Of a stretch of DNA of 64,000 bases, positions 42,209 through 49,378 are shown in pieces. Position 1 is the stretch's first letter; each line of letters begins with the position of its first letter. The position numbers and the translations under genes are program-made. The DNA comes from Fimenecus sp964540535 (lineage in GTDB: Bacteria > Bacillota > Clostridia > Oscillospirales > Acutalibacteraceae). The stretch spans positions 124,001 through 188,000 of the forward strand of contig CAZIMO010000003.1 in assembly GCA_964540535.1 (NCBI GenBank), in the 5' to 3' direction. Below the pieces are notes generated by a model. That model searched no databases and was not told where the DNA came from. It saw only the letters and a program-made list of their open reading frames with translations.

Positions 42209-42619
42209 TCAGTAAAGAACCTTTGAGAGAATAAAGCAAGTCCACAAAGCAACTACAAAAAGACCCTCGGCAGGAATTGCAAGTTTTGTGTATGGGCATT
42301 TCCAGCCTTTATCAACGCAGAGGAAAATTGTTCTTGTAACAAAAACCGTGGTTGAAAAGAACAGTCCGCCGACGAGTGAATAAACAGGTGTGCCGAGCGC
42401 AATTGTGAGATAAAGCAAAAATGCGCCCAAAGCGAATGAAATTCCGCCGTAGTAAACACGGATTTCGGTTTTGCCCGCATTGTCAACAGGCTTAATTGAG
42501 AATGACTCGGCATTTTTAAGCGGACTTATAACAAACACGACCGCCATACCGAAAAAGTACCCTACAAGACCGATTACCGCAATACTTGCAGGAATGTTTG
42601 AGAAAAATAATTCTTTCAT
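42209..42619 (-). CDS. DUF4345-like four-helix membrane protein
   Basis: A 136-residue membrane protein with four hydrophobic spans. A TEIRVYYGGISFALGAFLLYL segment near residue 50 (Arg, Tyr-Gly-Gly) and an RTIFLCVDKGW segment are the pattern of DUF4345-type small membrane proteins of unknown role. GGGAG precedes the ATG. It is directly followed by the AlkD-like gene with the start two bases past its stop, so the two are cotranscribed. Upstream at 42661-42678, TTTACA-AAACAA-TGTAAA is an inverted repeat that could be an operator. Confidence 0.72.
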   Translation of the reverse strand: MKELFFSNIPASIAVIGLVGYFFGMAVVFVISPLKNAESFSIKPVDNAGKTEIRVYYGGISFALGAFLLYLTIALGTPVYSLVGGLFFSTTVFVTRTIFLCVDKGWKCPYTKLAIPAEGLFVVALWTCFILSKVLY

Positions 42620-42724
42620 AAATACAACTCCCTTTTTTATTGTAATTATATATTAGCATATTTACAAAACAATGTAAATTGTTTACAGAAAAATTAAAAA
42701 TTGATTACATTATCTTAAATTCAA

Positions 42725-42753
42725 TTGACAAGAATAAATGTAAAAGTTATCCT
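42725..42753 (+). promoter_or_regulatory. Promoter of FHA-rodA-pbp operon
   Basis: A consensus -35 TTGACA (42725-42730) and -10 TATCCT (42748-42753) with a 17-nt spacer, 32 nt before the FHA gene start. Confidence 0.65.
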
Positions 42754-42785
42754 TATTATGTAAAAAAACGAAAAGAGGTGCTTAT

Positions 42786-43502
42786 ATGGATAATCTTGAA
42801 TACATTATGCGGTATGTTCTTTGTGCTCTTGCCATTGCGGTTATTGCAAACTGCGTTTGGTCTCTTATCCGTCTGCACCCCGAAAAAAAGGTATATGCGG
42901 TGCTTGTGAATATGGCGAATGACGAACAGCATCCAATTACCTGCTATGAAACTTCAGTAGGCAGGAGCAAATCCTGCGATGTGGTTTTCTCAAACTCCAC
43001 AGTTTCACGCTCCCACGCAGTTGTGGCACTGCGAAAAGACGGATTTTATGTGTTTGACACCGAGTCAAAAGCAGGAGTTTACTTAAACGGCGAAAAAATT
43101 GAAAAGAGCGCCAAGCTTTCAGACGGCGATGTGATTGCGTTCGGTACAGCTATTATGAAATTTTATATGGGCAGTGAGGCTGACAAGGATATTTCTCATA
43201 AAAAAGAAAAATCCGCGCTTCGCCCCCGCCTTGTAAATATTGTTGATAACACTGAATTTGATCTTGACGGGGATTATGTGACAATCGGGAGAGAAACAGG
43301 CAGTAATATTGAAATTTCTGCGCTCTATATCTCACGCCGTCAAGCAGAGCTGACACTTCGCCGTAACAAATGGCATATTGAAGATTTCGGCAGTATTACA
43401 AAAACCACCCTCAACGGCGATCCTGTTTATTCGGTAACTCCCTTAACAGACGGCGATGTTATAAGAATTGGAGATTTCGCATTTTTGTATGAAGAAACAT
43501 AA
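42786..43502 (+). CDS. Membrane-anchored protein with two FHA domains
   Basis: A 238-residue phospho-threonine-reading protein. One transmembrane helix near residues 5-25 anchors it, and two FHA domains face the cytosol: the first (about 55-130) with VGRSKSCDVVFSNSTVSRSHAVV, the second (about 160-235) with IGRETGSNIEISALYISRRQAEL. The usual phosphopeptide-binding Arg, Ser and His are present in the first; in the second the His position is Gln. AGAGGTG precedes the ATG. It heads an operon with a RodA/FtsW protein and a PBP. The same trio occurs in Actinobacteria with Ser/Thr kinases, but no kinase or phosphatase is seen here. Confidence 0.92.
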   Translation: MDNLEYIMRYVLCALAIAVIANCVWSLIRLHPEKKVYAVLVNMANDEQHPITCYETSVGRSKSCDVVFSNSTVSRSHAVVALRKDGFYVFDTESKAGVYLNGEKIEKSAKLSDGDVIAFGTAIMKFYMGSEADKDISHKKEKSALRPRLVNIVDNTEFDLDGDYVTIGRETGSNIEISALYISRRQAELTLRRNKWHIEDFGSITKTTLNGDPVYSVTPLTDGDVIRIGDFAFLYEET

Positions 43503-43533
43503 ATTTATAAAATGATATGAAAGAGGTGATGTT

Positions 43534-44769
43534 ATGCAAAAGAAAACAAAAAATGTAAATCTTGTGATAATGCTTTTTGTTATCACCCTTTTTCAGCTTA
43601 TCTGCCTTTTCACCCTCGTTTCAAAATCCGCTGAAGAATTCAGAACAAGCATAATCATCACTTTCGGCGTTTATATTCTTGTTGAATACGCGTATTTTAT
43701 AGGCGCTTCACTGATTTTAAAACGCCGTGGCTTTGAGGTTGAGCTGATTGCGTTTTTGCTCACATCAATAGGGCTTTCAATCACCGCAAGCGTTTATCCC
43801 GACAGAGCAATAAAACAGCTTATCGCCGTGCTTATGGGTATTGCAGGCTTTATTTTTCTGCAATGGCTTTTGCGTGATATTAAACGCATTATGGCTTTGC
43901 GTATTCCTGCCGCAGTAATCGGCGTGGCGGCTTTGGCGGCAACAGTTGTGCTTGCTAAATTCACAAACGGCGCCAAGAATTGGCTTTATATAGGCGGACT
44001 TTCAATTCAGCCCTCTGAAATTGTAAAGGCAATATTTATTTTTGTAGGTGCGGCGACCCTTGAAAAGCTTCAGTCAAATAAGAGCTTAACAAAATACATT
44101 ATTTTCGCCTTTGCCTGCGTGGGATGTCTTTTCTTGATGTCCGATTTCGGCACGGCACTGATTTTCTTCTTCACATTTATTGTTATTTCATTTATGCGTT
44201 CGGGCGATATAAGAACTCTGTTCCTTGTGTGTACCGTTGTGCTTATGGGCGGACTTCTTGTTCTTATGTTCAGACCCTATGTTGCAAACCGCTTTGCCGC
44301 CTACGGACACGTGTGGAAATATTTTGACACTTCGGGCTATCAGCAGACAAGAACTATGATTTATTCTGTCAGCGGCGGTCTTTTCGGCGTAGGTCTCGGC
44401 AACGGAAAGCTCCGAAATGTTTTTGCCGCTACCGAGGATTTGATTTTCGGTGTGGTATGCGAAGAATTCGGTATGATTATGGCAGGAGCAATTTTGCTTT
44501 CTTATGTGGCATTGCTTGTTTATTCAATCCGCCATTCAAAATATGCCCGTTCGTCATTTTACGCAATTGCAGCCTGCGCTGCGGCGGCGCTTATGCTGTT
44601 CCAAGCATCTCTGAATGTATTCGGAGTAAACGATATTCTGCCCATGACAGGCGTTACTCTCCCATTTATAAGCCGAGGCGGTTCAAGCGTTATTTCCTGT
44701 TGGCTTTTGCTGGCATTTATCAAGGCGGTTGACCGAGGCACTTACAGATACGGAGGTGTTCGTCAATGA
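43534..44769 (+). CDS. FtsW/RodA/SpoVE-family peptidoglycan polymerase
   Basis: A 411-residue SEDS glycosyltransferase that polymerises lipid II into glycan strands, in the membrane. About ten spans are visible. Seen: GAKNWLYIGGLSIQPSEIVKAIFIF near residue 150, MSDFGTALIFFFTFIV with the conserved Asp near 205, an ATEDLIFGVVCEEFGMIMAG loop near 300, and the C-terminal GVTLPFISRGGSSVISCW signature near 370. AGAGGTGATG precedes the ATG. Its stop overlaps the PBP start as ATGA, so the SEDS protein and its cognate PBP are coupled. RodA is more likely than FtsW given the neighbouring PBP type, but this is inference. Confidence 0.93.
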   Translation: MQKKTKNVNLVIMLFVITLFQLICLFTLVSKSAEEFRTSIIITFGVYILVEYAYFIGASLILKRRGFEVELIAFLLTSIGLSITASVYPDRAIKQLIAVLMGIAGFIFLQWLLRDIKRIMALRIPAAVIGVAALAATVVLAKFTNGAKNWLYIGGLSIQPSEIVKAIFIFVGAATLEKLQSNKSLTKYIIFAFACVGCLFLMSDFGTALIFFFTFIVISFMRSGDIRTLFLVCTVVLMGGLLVLMFRPYVANRFAAYGHVWKYFDTSGYQQTRTMIYSVSGGLFGVGLGNGKLRNVFAATEDLIFGVVCEEFGMIMAGAILLSYVALLVYSIRHSKYARSSFYAIAACAAAALMLFQASLNVFGVNDILPMTGVTLPFISRGGSSVISCWLLLAFIKAVDRGTYRYGGVRQ

Positions 44770-46169
44770 AATCCATTTCAAGAAGAGCGCTGTCGCTTTA
44801 TGCGTTGATTATCCTCTTTCTTGCAGGCGGAGTTTTGCTCTATTTTAACCTTATTTCAAACGCTGACAGCTGGGCAATGAACCGTGCAAATCAGCATTTG
44901 TATTTTTCGGGAAATTTGGCAACCGCAGGCAACATTAAAGATGCAAACGGCGAGATACTTGTATCAACTAAAGACGGCGTCCGTGTTTATAACGACAACA
45001 AAAATGTCCGCAAAGCAGTTTTGCATACAGTTGGCGACTCCGCAGGTTATATTGCAAGCGGAATTCAAACCTCATTCAAAGATGAATTAACGGGCTACAC
45101 CCTTGTTGACGGCGTGTATAATCTGAAACGCTACGGCAAGGGCAATGATATTACGCTTACCCTTAATGCAAATGTCTGCGAGGCGGCATATAAAGCGCTC
45201 GGCGCAAAAAAAGGCACTGTTGCCGTTATGAACTACAAAACAGGCGAGCTTGTGTGCATAGTTTCAACTCCGTCATACGATATTCTCAATAAGCCCGGTG
45301 ACATAAACACCGATACAAGCGGAAAATATGACGGAATTTATATGAACAGATTTTTCTCGGGACTTTATACCCCAGGCTCTACCTTTAAGGTGATAACAGC
45401 CGCCTGCGCCATTGAGAATATTCCCGATATTTATAACCGTACCTTTGAGTGCAAGGGCAAAGTGCAAATCGGCGAAGGATATGTAATCTGTAACGGAACT
45501 CACGGAAAAGTGGGCTTTGAAAAGGCTCTTAATAAATCCTGCAATGTGGCGTTTGCGCTGATTGCCGACGAATTAGGCGCCGAAAAGCTCACCGCAACAG
45601 CAGAACGGCTTGGCTTTAACTCCTCTGAACGGTTAACTGTCAGCGAAAAAATAAAGACCTCGACAAGCCGAATAAATCTTGCAAATTCATCGGCTCTCGA
45701 TATTGGCTGGGCGGGCATAGGTCAGTACACCACGCTTATAAATCCCTGCCAAATGCTCACAGTAATTTCTGCAATTGCCAATAACGGCGCAGCGGTAAGC
45801 CCGTATCTTGTTGAAGAAATCACCACACCGGAGGGCAAAAGCAATTTCACTGCCGAAAGTAAAATTCTCGGCGAATACTTTACAACCGATACAGCGCAAA
45901 AGCTTGACGGACTTCTTCGTTCAAATGTTACAAATCAATATGGCGACAGCTATTTCCCGAAAATGAAGATGTGCGGAAAAACAGGTACGGCAGAAATCAG
46001 CGACAATAAAGACGCTAACCCTAACGCACTGTTTGTTGGCTATTCCCAACTGGGCGAAATGCCATTTGCAATTATAGTTGTTGTCGAAGATACTACCTCG
46101 GCAATAAAAAGCGCTGTTCCCATAGCCTCAAAGGTTATGAAAGAAGTTAAAAGCGAATACAGTAATTAA
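44766..46169 (+). CDS. Class B penicillin-binding protein (PbpA-like)
   Basis: A 467-residue D,D-transpeptidase working with the SEDS protein just upstream. One N-terminal transmembrane helix (about 8-30), a short pedestal with ANGEILVSTKDGVRVY, then a transpeptidase domain: catalytic STFK in YTPGSTFKVITAAC near 205, SCN in KSCNVAFALIADELG near 260, and KTG in MCGKTGTAEISDN near 405. It is shorter than the PBP2 at 19.9-22.0 kb and belongs to the PbpA-like group. ATG overlaps the previous stop as ATGA, with GGAGGTG before it. A terminator follows at 46179-46215. Confidence 0.93.
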   Translation: MKSISRRALSLYALIILFLAGGVLLYFNLISNADSWAMNRANQHLYFSGNLATAGNIKDANGEILVSTKDGVRVYNDNKNVRKAVLHTVGDSAGYIASGIQTSFKDELTGYTLVDGVYNLKRYGKGNDITLTLNANVCEAAYKALGAKKGTVAVMNYKTGELVCIVSTPSYDILNKPGDINTDTSGKYDGIYMNRFFSGLYTPGSTFKVITAACAIENIPDIYNRTFECKGKVQIGEGYVICNGTHGKVGFEKALNKSCNVAFALIADELGAEKLTATAERLGFNSSERLTVSEKIKTSTSRINLANSSALDIGWAGIGQYTTLINPCQMLTVISAIANNGAAVSPYLVEEITTPEGKSNFTAESKILGEYFTTDTAQKLDGLLRSNVTNQYGDSYFPKMKMCGKTGTAEISDNKDANPNALFVGYSQLGEMPFAIIVVVEDTTSAIKSAVPIASKVMKEVKSEYSN

Positions 46170-46178
46170 ACAAAAATT

Positions 46179-46215
46179 AAGGTCTTACGGTCGAATTGAA
46201 CCGCAAGACCTTTTT
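46179..46215 (+). terminator. Terminator of FHA-rodA-pbp operon
   Basis: AAGGTCTTACGG and CCGCAAGACCTT pair (one mismatch) around a 10-nt loop, then T residues, 9 nt past the PBP stop. Confidence 0.8.
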
Positions 46216-46277
46216 ATCAGTTATTTTTGAGTATCAAATCTATGGCGCAAGTATAAACACTGCTTTGTTCAGCATTT

Positions 46278-47885
46278 TTATGATTTTTGCAGTTCGCAGA
46301 AGAGTCTGTATGACGGCTTTTCGTTGCCGTACAAATCGGTTGAACCGTGAACACGCTGACGCATTTTGTCCTCGCCTGCTTCACCGCAGTGCGTGCGGTA
46401 ATCGTTGAGCGAAAACCACATATATCCGCAGATGTTTTTAATTTTTGAATACATTTCAAGGCGCTCGGCAAGTATTCTTATCCGCTCTTTATCTCCGCCC
46501 TTAAAATGCGGTTCGCAAAGTCCGAATTCAGAAACAAGCAAAGGCATACCCTCTGCCTTTTTGCAGGTGCGTATCATATGATTTTCAATATCATCGCTTG
46601 GCTCCCAAAGTCCGAGATAATCGTTCCACATTGCAATGTCGCCGTAAAGCGTCGCATCATCTTTATCAGTATTTTCAACTCGGCTCAAGGTATTTGAAAC
46701 ATAATTCACAAGCCGTCTGCTGTCCATTGCTTTGAAATACGAAACTATATTTTTAACATAGTTTATCGTCGGTTCTGTTTCAGCGCCAAGCTCGTTGCCG
46801 ACGCCCCAGCAAATTATTGACGGATGATTTGAGTGAAAATACACCATTTCATCTGCCTGCTGTTTTGCAATGTCAAGCTGTAATGCAGTTGCCTGTTTAG
46901 GATAGCCCCAATACGGAATTTCTTCCTGAACAAGCAAACCGTTCTCGTCACACCAATCAAATAAGCTGTCATCTTGCTGCCAATGAAAGCGCGTAAATAC
47001 ACAGCCCGCATTTTTTAACTGCTTTAAGCATTTAATACTGTGTTCAAGCGGTTCTGCCATACCGAAATCCGGGTGGGAGCCGGGCATCCATTCACAGCCT
47101 TTAAGATATATTTCTTTACCGTTTAAGAGTACTTTTTCGCCTTTTACCTCAACGGTTCTGAAGCCTGTGCGAATTTCATAACGGTCGTTATCGGTTTCAA
47201 GTGAAATTCTGTAAAGATTGGGTGAATAACAGCTCCACAGTTTAAGCCCCGAAAAATCAACGGCGATTTCGTTTTCAACATTGTCAAACCGCTTTTCAAT
47301 AACCGTTTTGTTTTCGTGATAATCAATAACCTTTACACTCACATTTTTAGGCAGATTATCAAGAAACGCAGTTTGAATTAAAATACTGCCGTCACATAAA
47401 CCGTTATTTATTGATGTGATATTTTCTTCGGCTCTTATGTATTCTATCGCATTTTTCGGCATAAACTGCAATTCTGCTTTTCTGATAATACCGCCGTCGT
47501 CTGCCCAGTCGAAATCGTTTTTATGCGGAAGCATTTCAACGATATGTGTATTGTCAGCAATTACCTTGATATTATTATCCGAGCCAAAAATAATTTTGTC
47601 TGTTATATCAAGCTTAAACGGCGTAAAGCCCGAACGGCTGTGCTTGCCCGCAAAAATACCATTCACATAAACCTTTGCAGTGTGATAAACCGCGTTAAAT
47701 GCTATATATGCCCTGTTATCTTTAAGGTTTTCATCTATGAATACTGCCGTTTCATATTCTGCCGAACCTCGGTGCTTCATAACGCTGACATCAACATTCC
47801 ATGTGTGAGGTGTTGTGACCTTTGCCGAGTAATTCAATTCATCAATTCTGAAATTCCATTTGTTTAAAGAAATATTGTATCTCAT
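46278..47885 (-). CDS. GH2 beta-glycosidase (beta-galactosidase/glucuronidase-like)
   Basis: A 535-residue cytosolic GH2 enzyme. Seen: an N-terminal jelly roll (residues 1-150), an immunoglobulin-like domain to about 240, then the barrel with LLNGKEIYLKGCEWMPG, RFHWQQDDSLFDWCDENGLLVQEEIPYWG, the acid/base Glu in ICWGVGNELGAE near 355, and the nucleophile Glu in PLLVSEFGLCE near 470. It is a short form that ends after the barrel, without the extra C-terminal domains of LacZ. ATG 47885 with AAGGAAA is preferred over a longer in-frame start. It is divergent from an AraC regulator that probably controls it. The sugar specificity is not certain. Confidence 0.88.
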   Translation of the reverse strand: MRYNISLNKWNFRIDELNYSAKVTTPHTWNVDVSVMKHRGSAEYETAVFIDENLKDNRAYIAFNAVYHTAKVYVNGIFAGKHSRSGFTPFKLDITDKIIFGSDNNIKVIADNTHIVEMLPHKNDFDWADDGGIIRKAELQFMPKNAIEYIRAEENITSINNGLCDGSILIQTAFLDNLPKNVSVKVIDYHENKTVIEKRFDNVENEIAVDFSGLKLWSCYSPNLYRISLETDNDRYEIRTGFRTVEVKGEKVLLNGKEIYLKGCEWMPGSHPDFGMAEPLEHSIKCLKQLKNAGCVFTRFHWQQDDSLFDWCDENGLLVQEEIPYWGYPKQATALQLDIAKQQADEMVYFHSNHPSIICWGVGNELGAETEPTINYVKNIVSYFKAMDSRRLVNYVSNTLSRVENTDKDDATLYGDIAMWNDYLGLWEPSDDIENHMIRTCKKAEGMPLLVSEFGLCEPHFKGGDKERIRILAERLEMYSKIKNICGYMWFSLNDYRTHCGEAGEDKMRQRVHGSTDLYGNEKPSYRLFCELQKS

Positions 47886-47974
47886 TTTCCTTACCTGCCT
47901 TATATGTGTTAATGACAATAACTTATTCCCAACCCTAAACTTTAGAAATATTATTTATTTTTTCAACCTCGTAT

Positions 47975-48003
47975 TTGACATTGATTTACTTTTATTGTAT
48001 TAT
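47975..48003 (+). promoter_or_regulatory. Promoter of the AraC-type regulator
   Basis: A consensus -35 TTGACA (47975-47980) and -10 TATTAT (47998-48003) with a 17-nt spacer, in the region shared with the divergent GH2 gene. Confidence 0.65.
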
Positions 48004-48106
48004 CTTTACAGGAAGATTTGTTTTGAAATTATATCAAAAAATTTAGAAATCTTATTATATTATTGCCATGGAACTTATAGGAAACGGGCTTAACAAAGGC
48101 TCACAT

Positions 48107-48898
48107 ATGTATTTTTATACCGCATCTCAAATTTCTAAAAAACTGTTGTATTATCCTGTTGCGGCAGGCGAATTCTATTGCAGCAGCGAATACAGCGTTA
48201 AAAGAGATAATTACAACAGCATTCTTGCAATATATGTTCTTGACGGCAATCTAACGGCAGTGCAAAATAATATGAAACTGACCGCTCAAAAAGACGAATT
48301 GCTGTTAATTGACTGTTACAAACCGCATAGCTATTTTACCGACAGTTCCGCCCACACCCTATGGGTGCATTTTGACGGCAATAATTCTTGTGAATGGTAC
48401 AGTGAAATTGCGGCTCAAAGGGGGCAAAAAATAAAATGCACCCTGAAAACTGCCGAATGTATTTCAAATATTATAAAATATATTAAATCTAACCAAAGCG
48501 AATACACTATTTCAAAAGAGCTGTATTCTTTGCTTTGCAATATGACAAATGGCCGAACCGTAACCCGTGAAAATTTAAAAACTGCTCAAATCGAAGAGGC
48601 AGAAAAATTTATAATATTAAATTACGATAAAAATATATCAATTAAAGAAATAGCAAGCTCCGCTCATATGAGCGTATCGTATTTATCAAAAACTTTTAAA
48701 GAAAACACAGGTTTTTCGCCCTATGATTATCTGTTAAGAGTTCGGCTTGATAAAGCCAAGGAGCTGTTACGCAAAACCGATAATTCAGTTGAAATAATCG
48801 CGTATAAAACAGGCTTTAACAGCTCGTCAAATTTCGTGTATTTCTTTAAAAAAGAAACGGGAATATCTCCGCTGAAATTCAGAAATATTTCATTCTGA
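48107..48898 (+). CDS. AraC-family transcriptional regulator
   Basis: A 263-residue sugar-responsive regulator. The N-terminal half is a cupin-like sensing domain with a VHFDGNN strand near residue 90. The C-terminal two helix-turn-helix domains begin near 165: NISIKEIASSAHMSVSYLSKTFKENTGFSPYDYLL, then the AraC signature IIAYKTGFNSSSNFVYFFKKETGISPLKF. Start: ATG 48107 has AAAGG 7 nt upstream, whereas the in-frame ATG at 48068 has no site. It is divergent from GH2 and precedes an ABM-domain gene by 46 bp. It likely activates GH2 in response to a mono- or disaccharide. Confidence 0.9.
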   Translation: MYFYTASQISKKLLYYPVAAGEFYCSSEYSVKRDNYNSILAIYVLDGNLTAVQNNMKLTAQKDELLLIDCYKPHSYFTDSSAHTLWVHFDGNNSCEWYSEIAAQRGQKIKCTLKTAECISNIIKYIKSNQSEYTISKELYSLLCNMTNGRTVTRENLKTAQIEEAEKFIILNYDKNISIKEIASSAHMSVSYLSKTFKENTGFSPYDYLLRVRLDKAKELLRKTDNSVEIIAYKTGFNSSSNFVYFFKKETGISPLKFRNISF

Positions 48899-48944
48899 TA
48901 TTGCGGTGCAAAATTCATTCAAAAATATTAAAGGAGTCATTAAA

Positions 48945-49268
48945 ATGGCGATTACGGTAAATATCTATTACAGCGGTGTAAACGGAAACGCAAAGAAGTT
49001 TGCAGAAGAAATGATTTCAAGCGGTGTTGTCAACGACATTCGCGCAGAAGAAGGAAATCTCAGATATGAGTATTTTTTCAGAATGGATGACTGCGAAACC
49101 GTGCTTTTAATCGACAGCTGGAAGGATCAGCATTCAATCGACCTGCACCACGCTTCTCCTATGATGTCAAAAATCATTGAGCTTCGTGAAAAATACGATT
49201 TGCATATGAAAGCGGAACGCTATGTGTCCGAAAACTCTGAAACCGATAAAGAATTTATAAGAGAATAA
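48945..49268 (+). CDS. ABM-domain (antibiotic biosynthesis monooxygenase-like) protein
   Basis: A 107-residue ferredoxin-like alpha/beta barrel protein of the ABM/YgiN type. Seen: the opening strand AITVNIYYSGVNGNAKKFAEEM, then RYEYFFRMDDCETVLLIDSWKDQHSIDLHHAS, with the conserved Trp and the His pair of the family, and a final MKAERYVS strand. Members include quinol monooxygenases and many uncharacterised sugar-cluster proteins. The start at 48945 has AAAGGAG 8 nt upstream; an in-frame GTG at 48906 lacks one. It follows the AraC gene and ends at the terminator at 49327-49361. Confidence 0.85.
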   Translation: MAITVNIYYSGVNGNAKKFAEEMISSGVVNDIRAEEGNLRYEYFFRMDDCETVLLIDSWKDQHSIDLHHASPMMSKIIELREKYDLHMKAERYVSENSETDKEFIRE

Positions 49269-49326
49269 GCGCAACGATTATGCAAGTTATAAAACTTCGG
49301 TAAAAAATACATATACAAACAACTTT

Positions 49327-49361
49327 GGGGATACTGCAAGCAACACAGTATCCCCTTTTTT
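49327..49361 (+). terminator. Terminator of araC-type/ABM operon
   Basis: The perfect 10-bp stem GGGGATACTG / CAGTATCCCC with a 9-nt loop is followed by TTTTTT. It also separates the convergent GH95 gene. Confidence 0.8.
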
Positions 49362-49378
49362 CATTTCAATTATATGAT

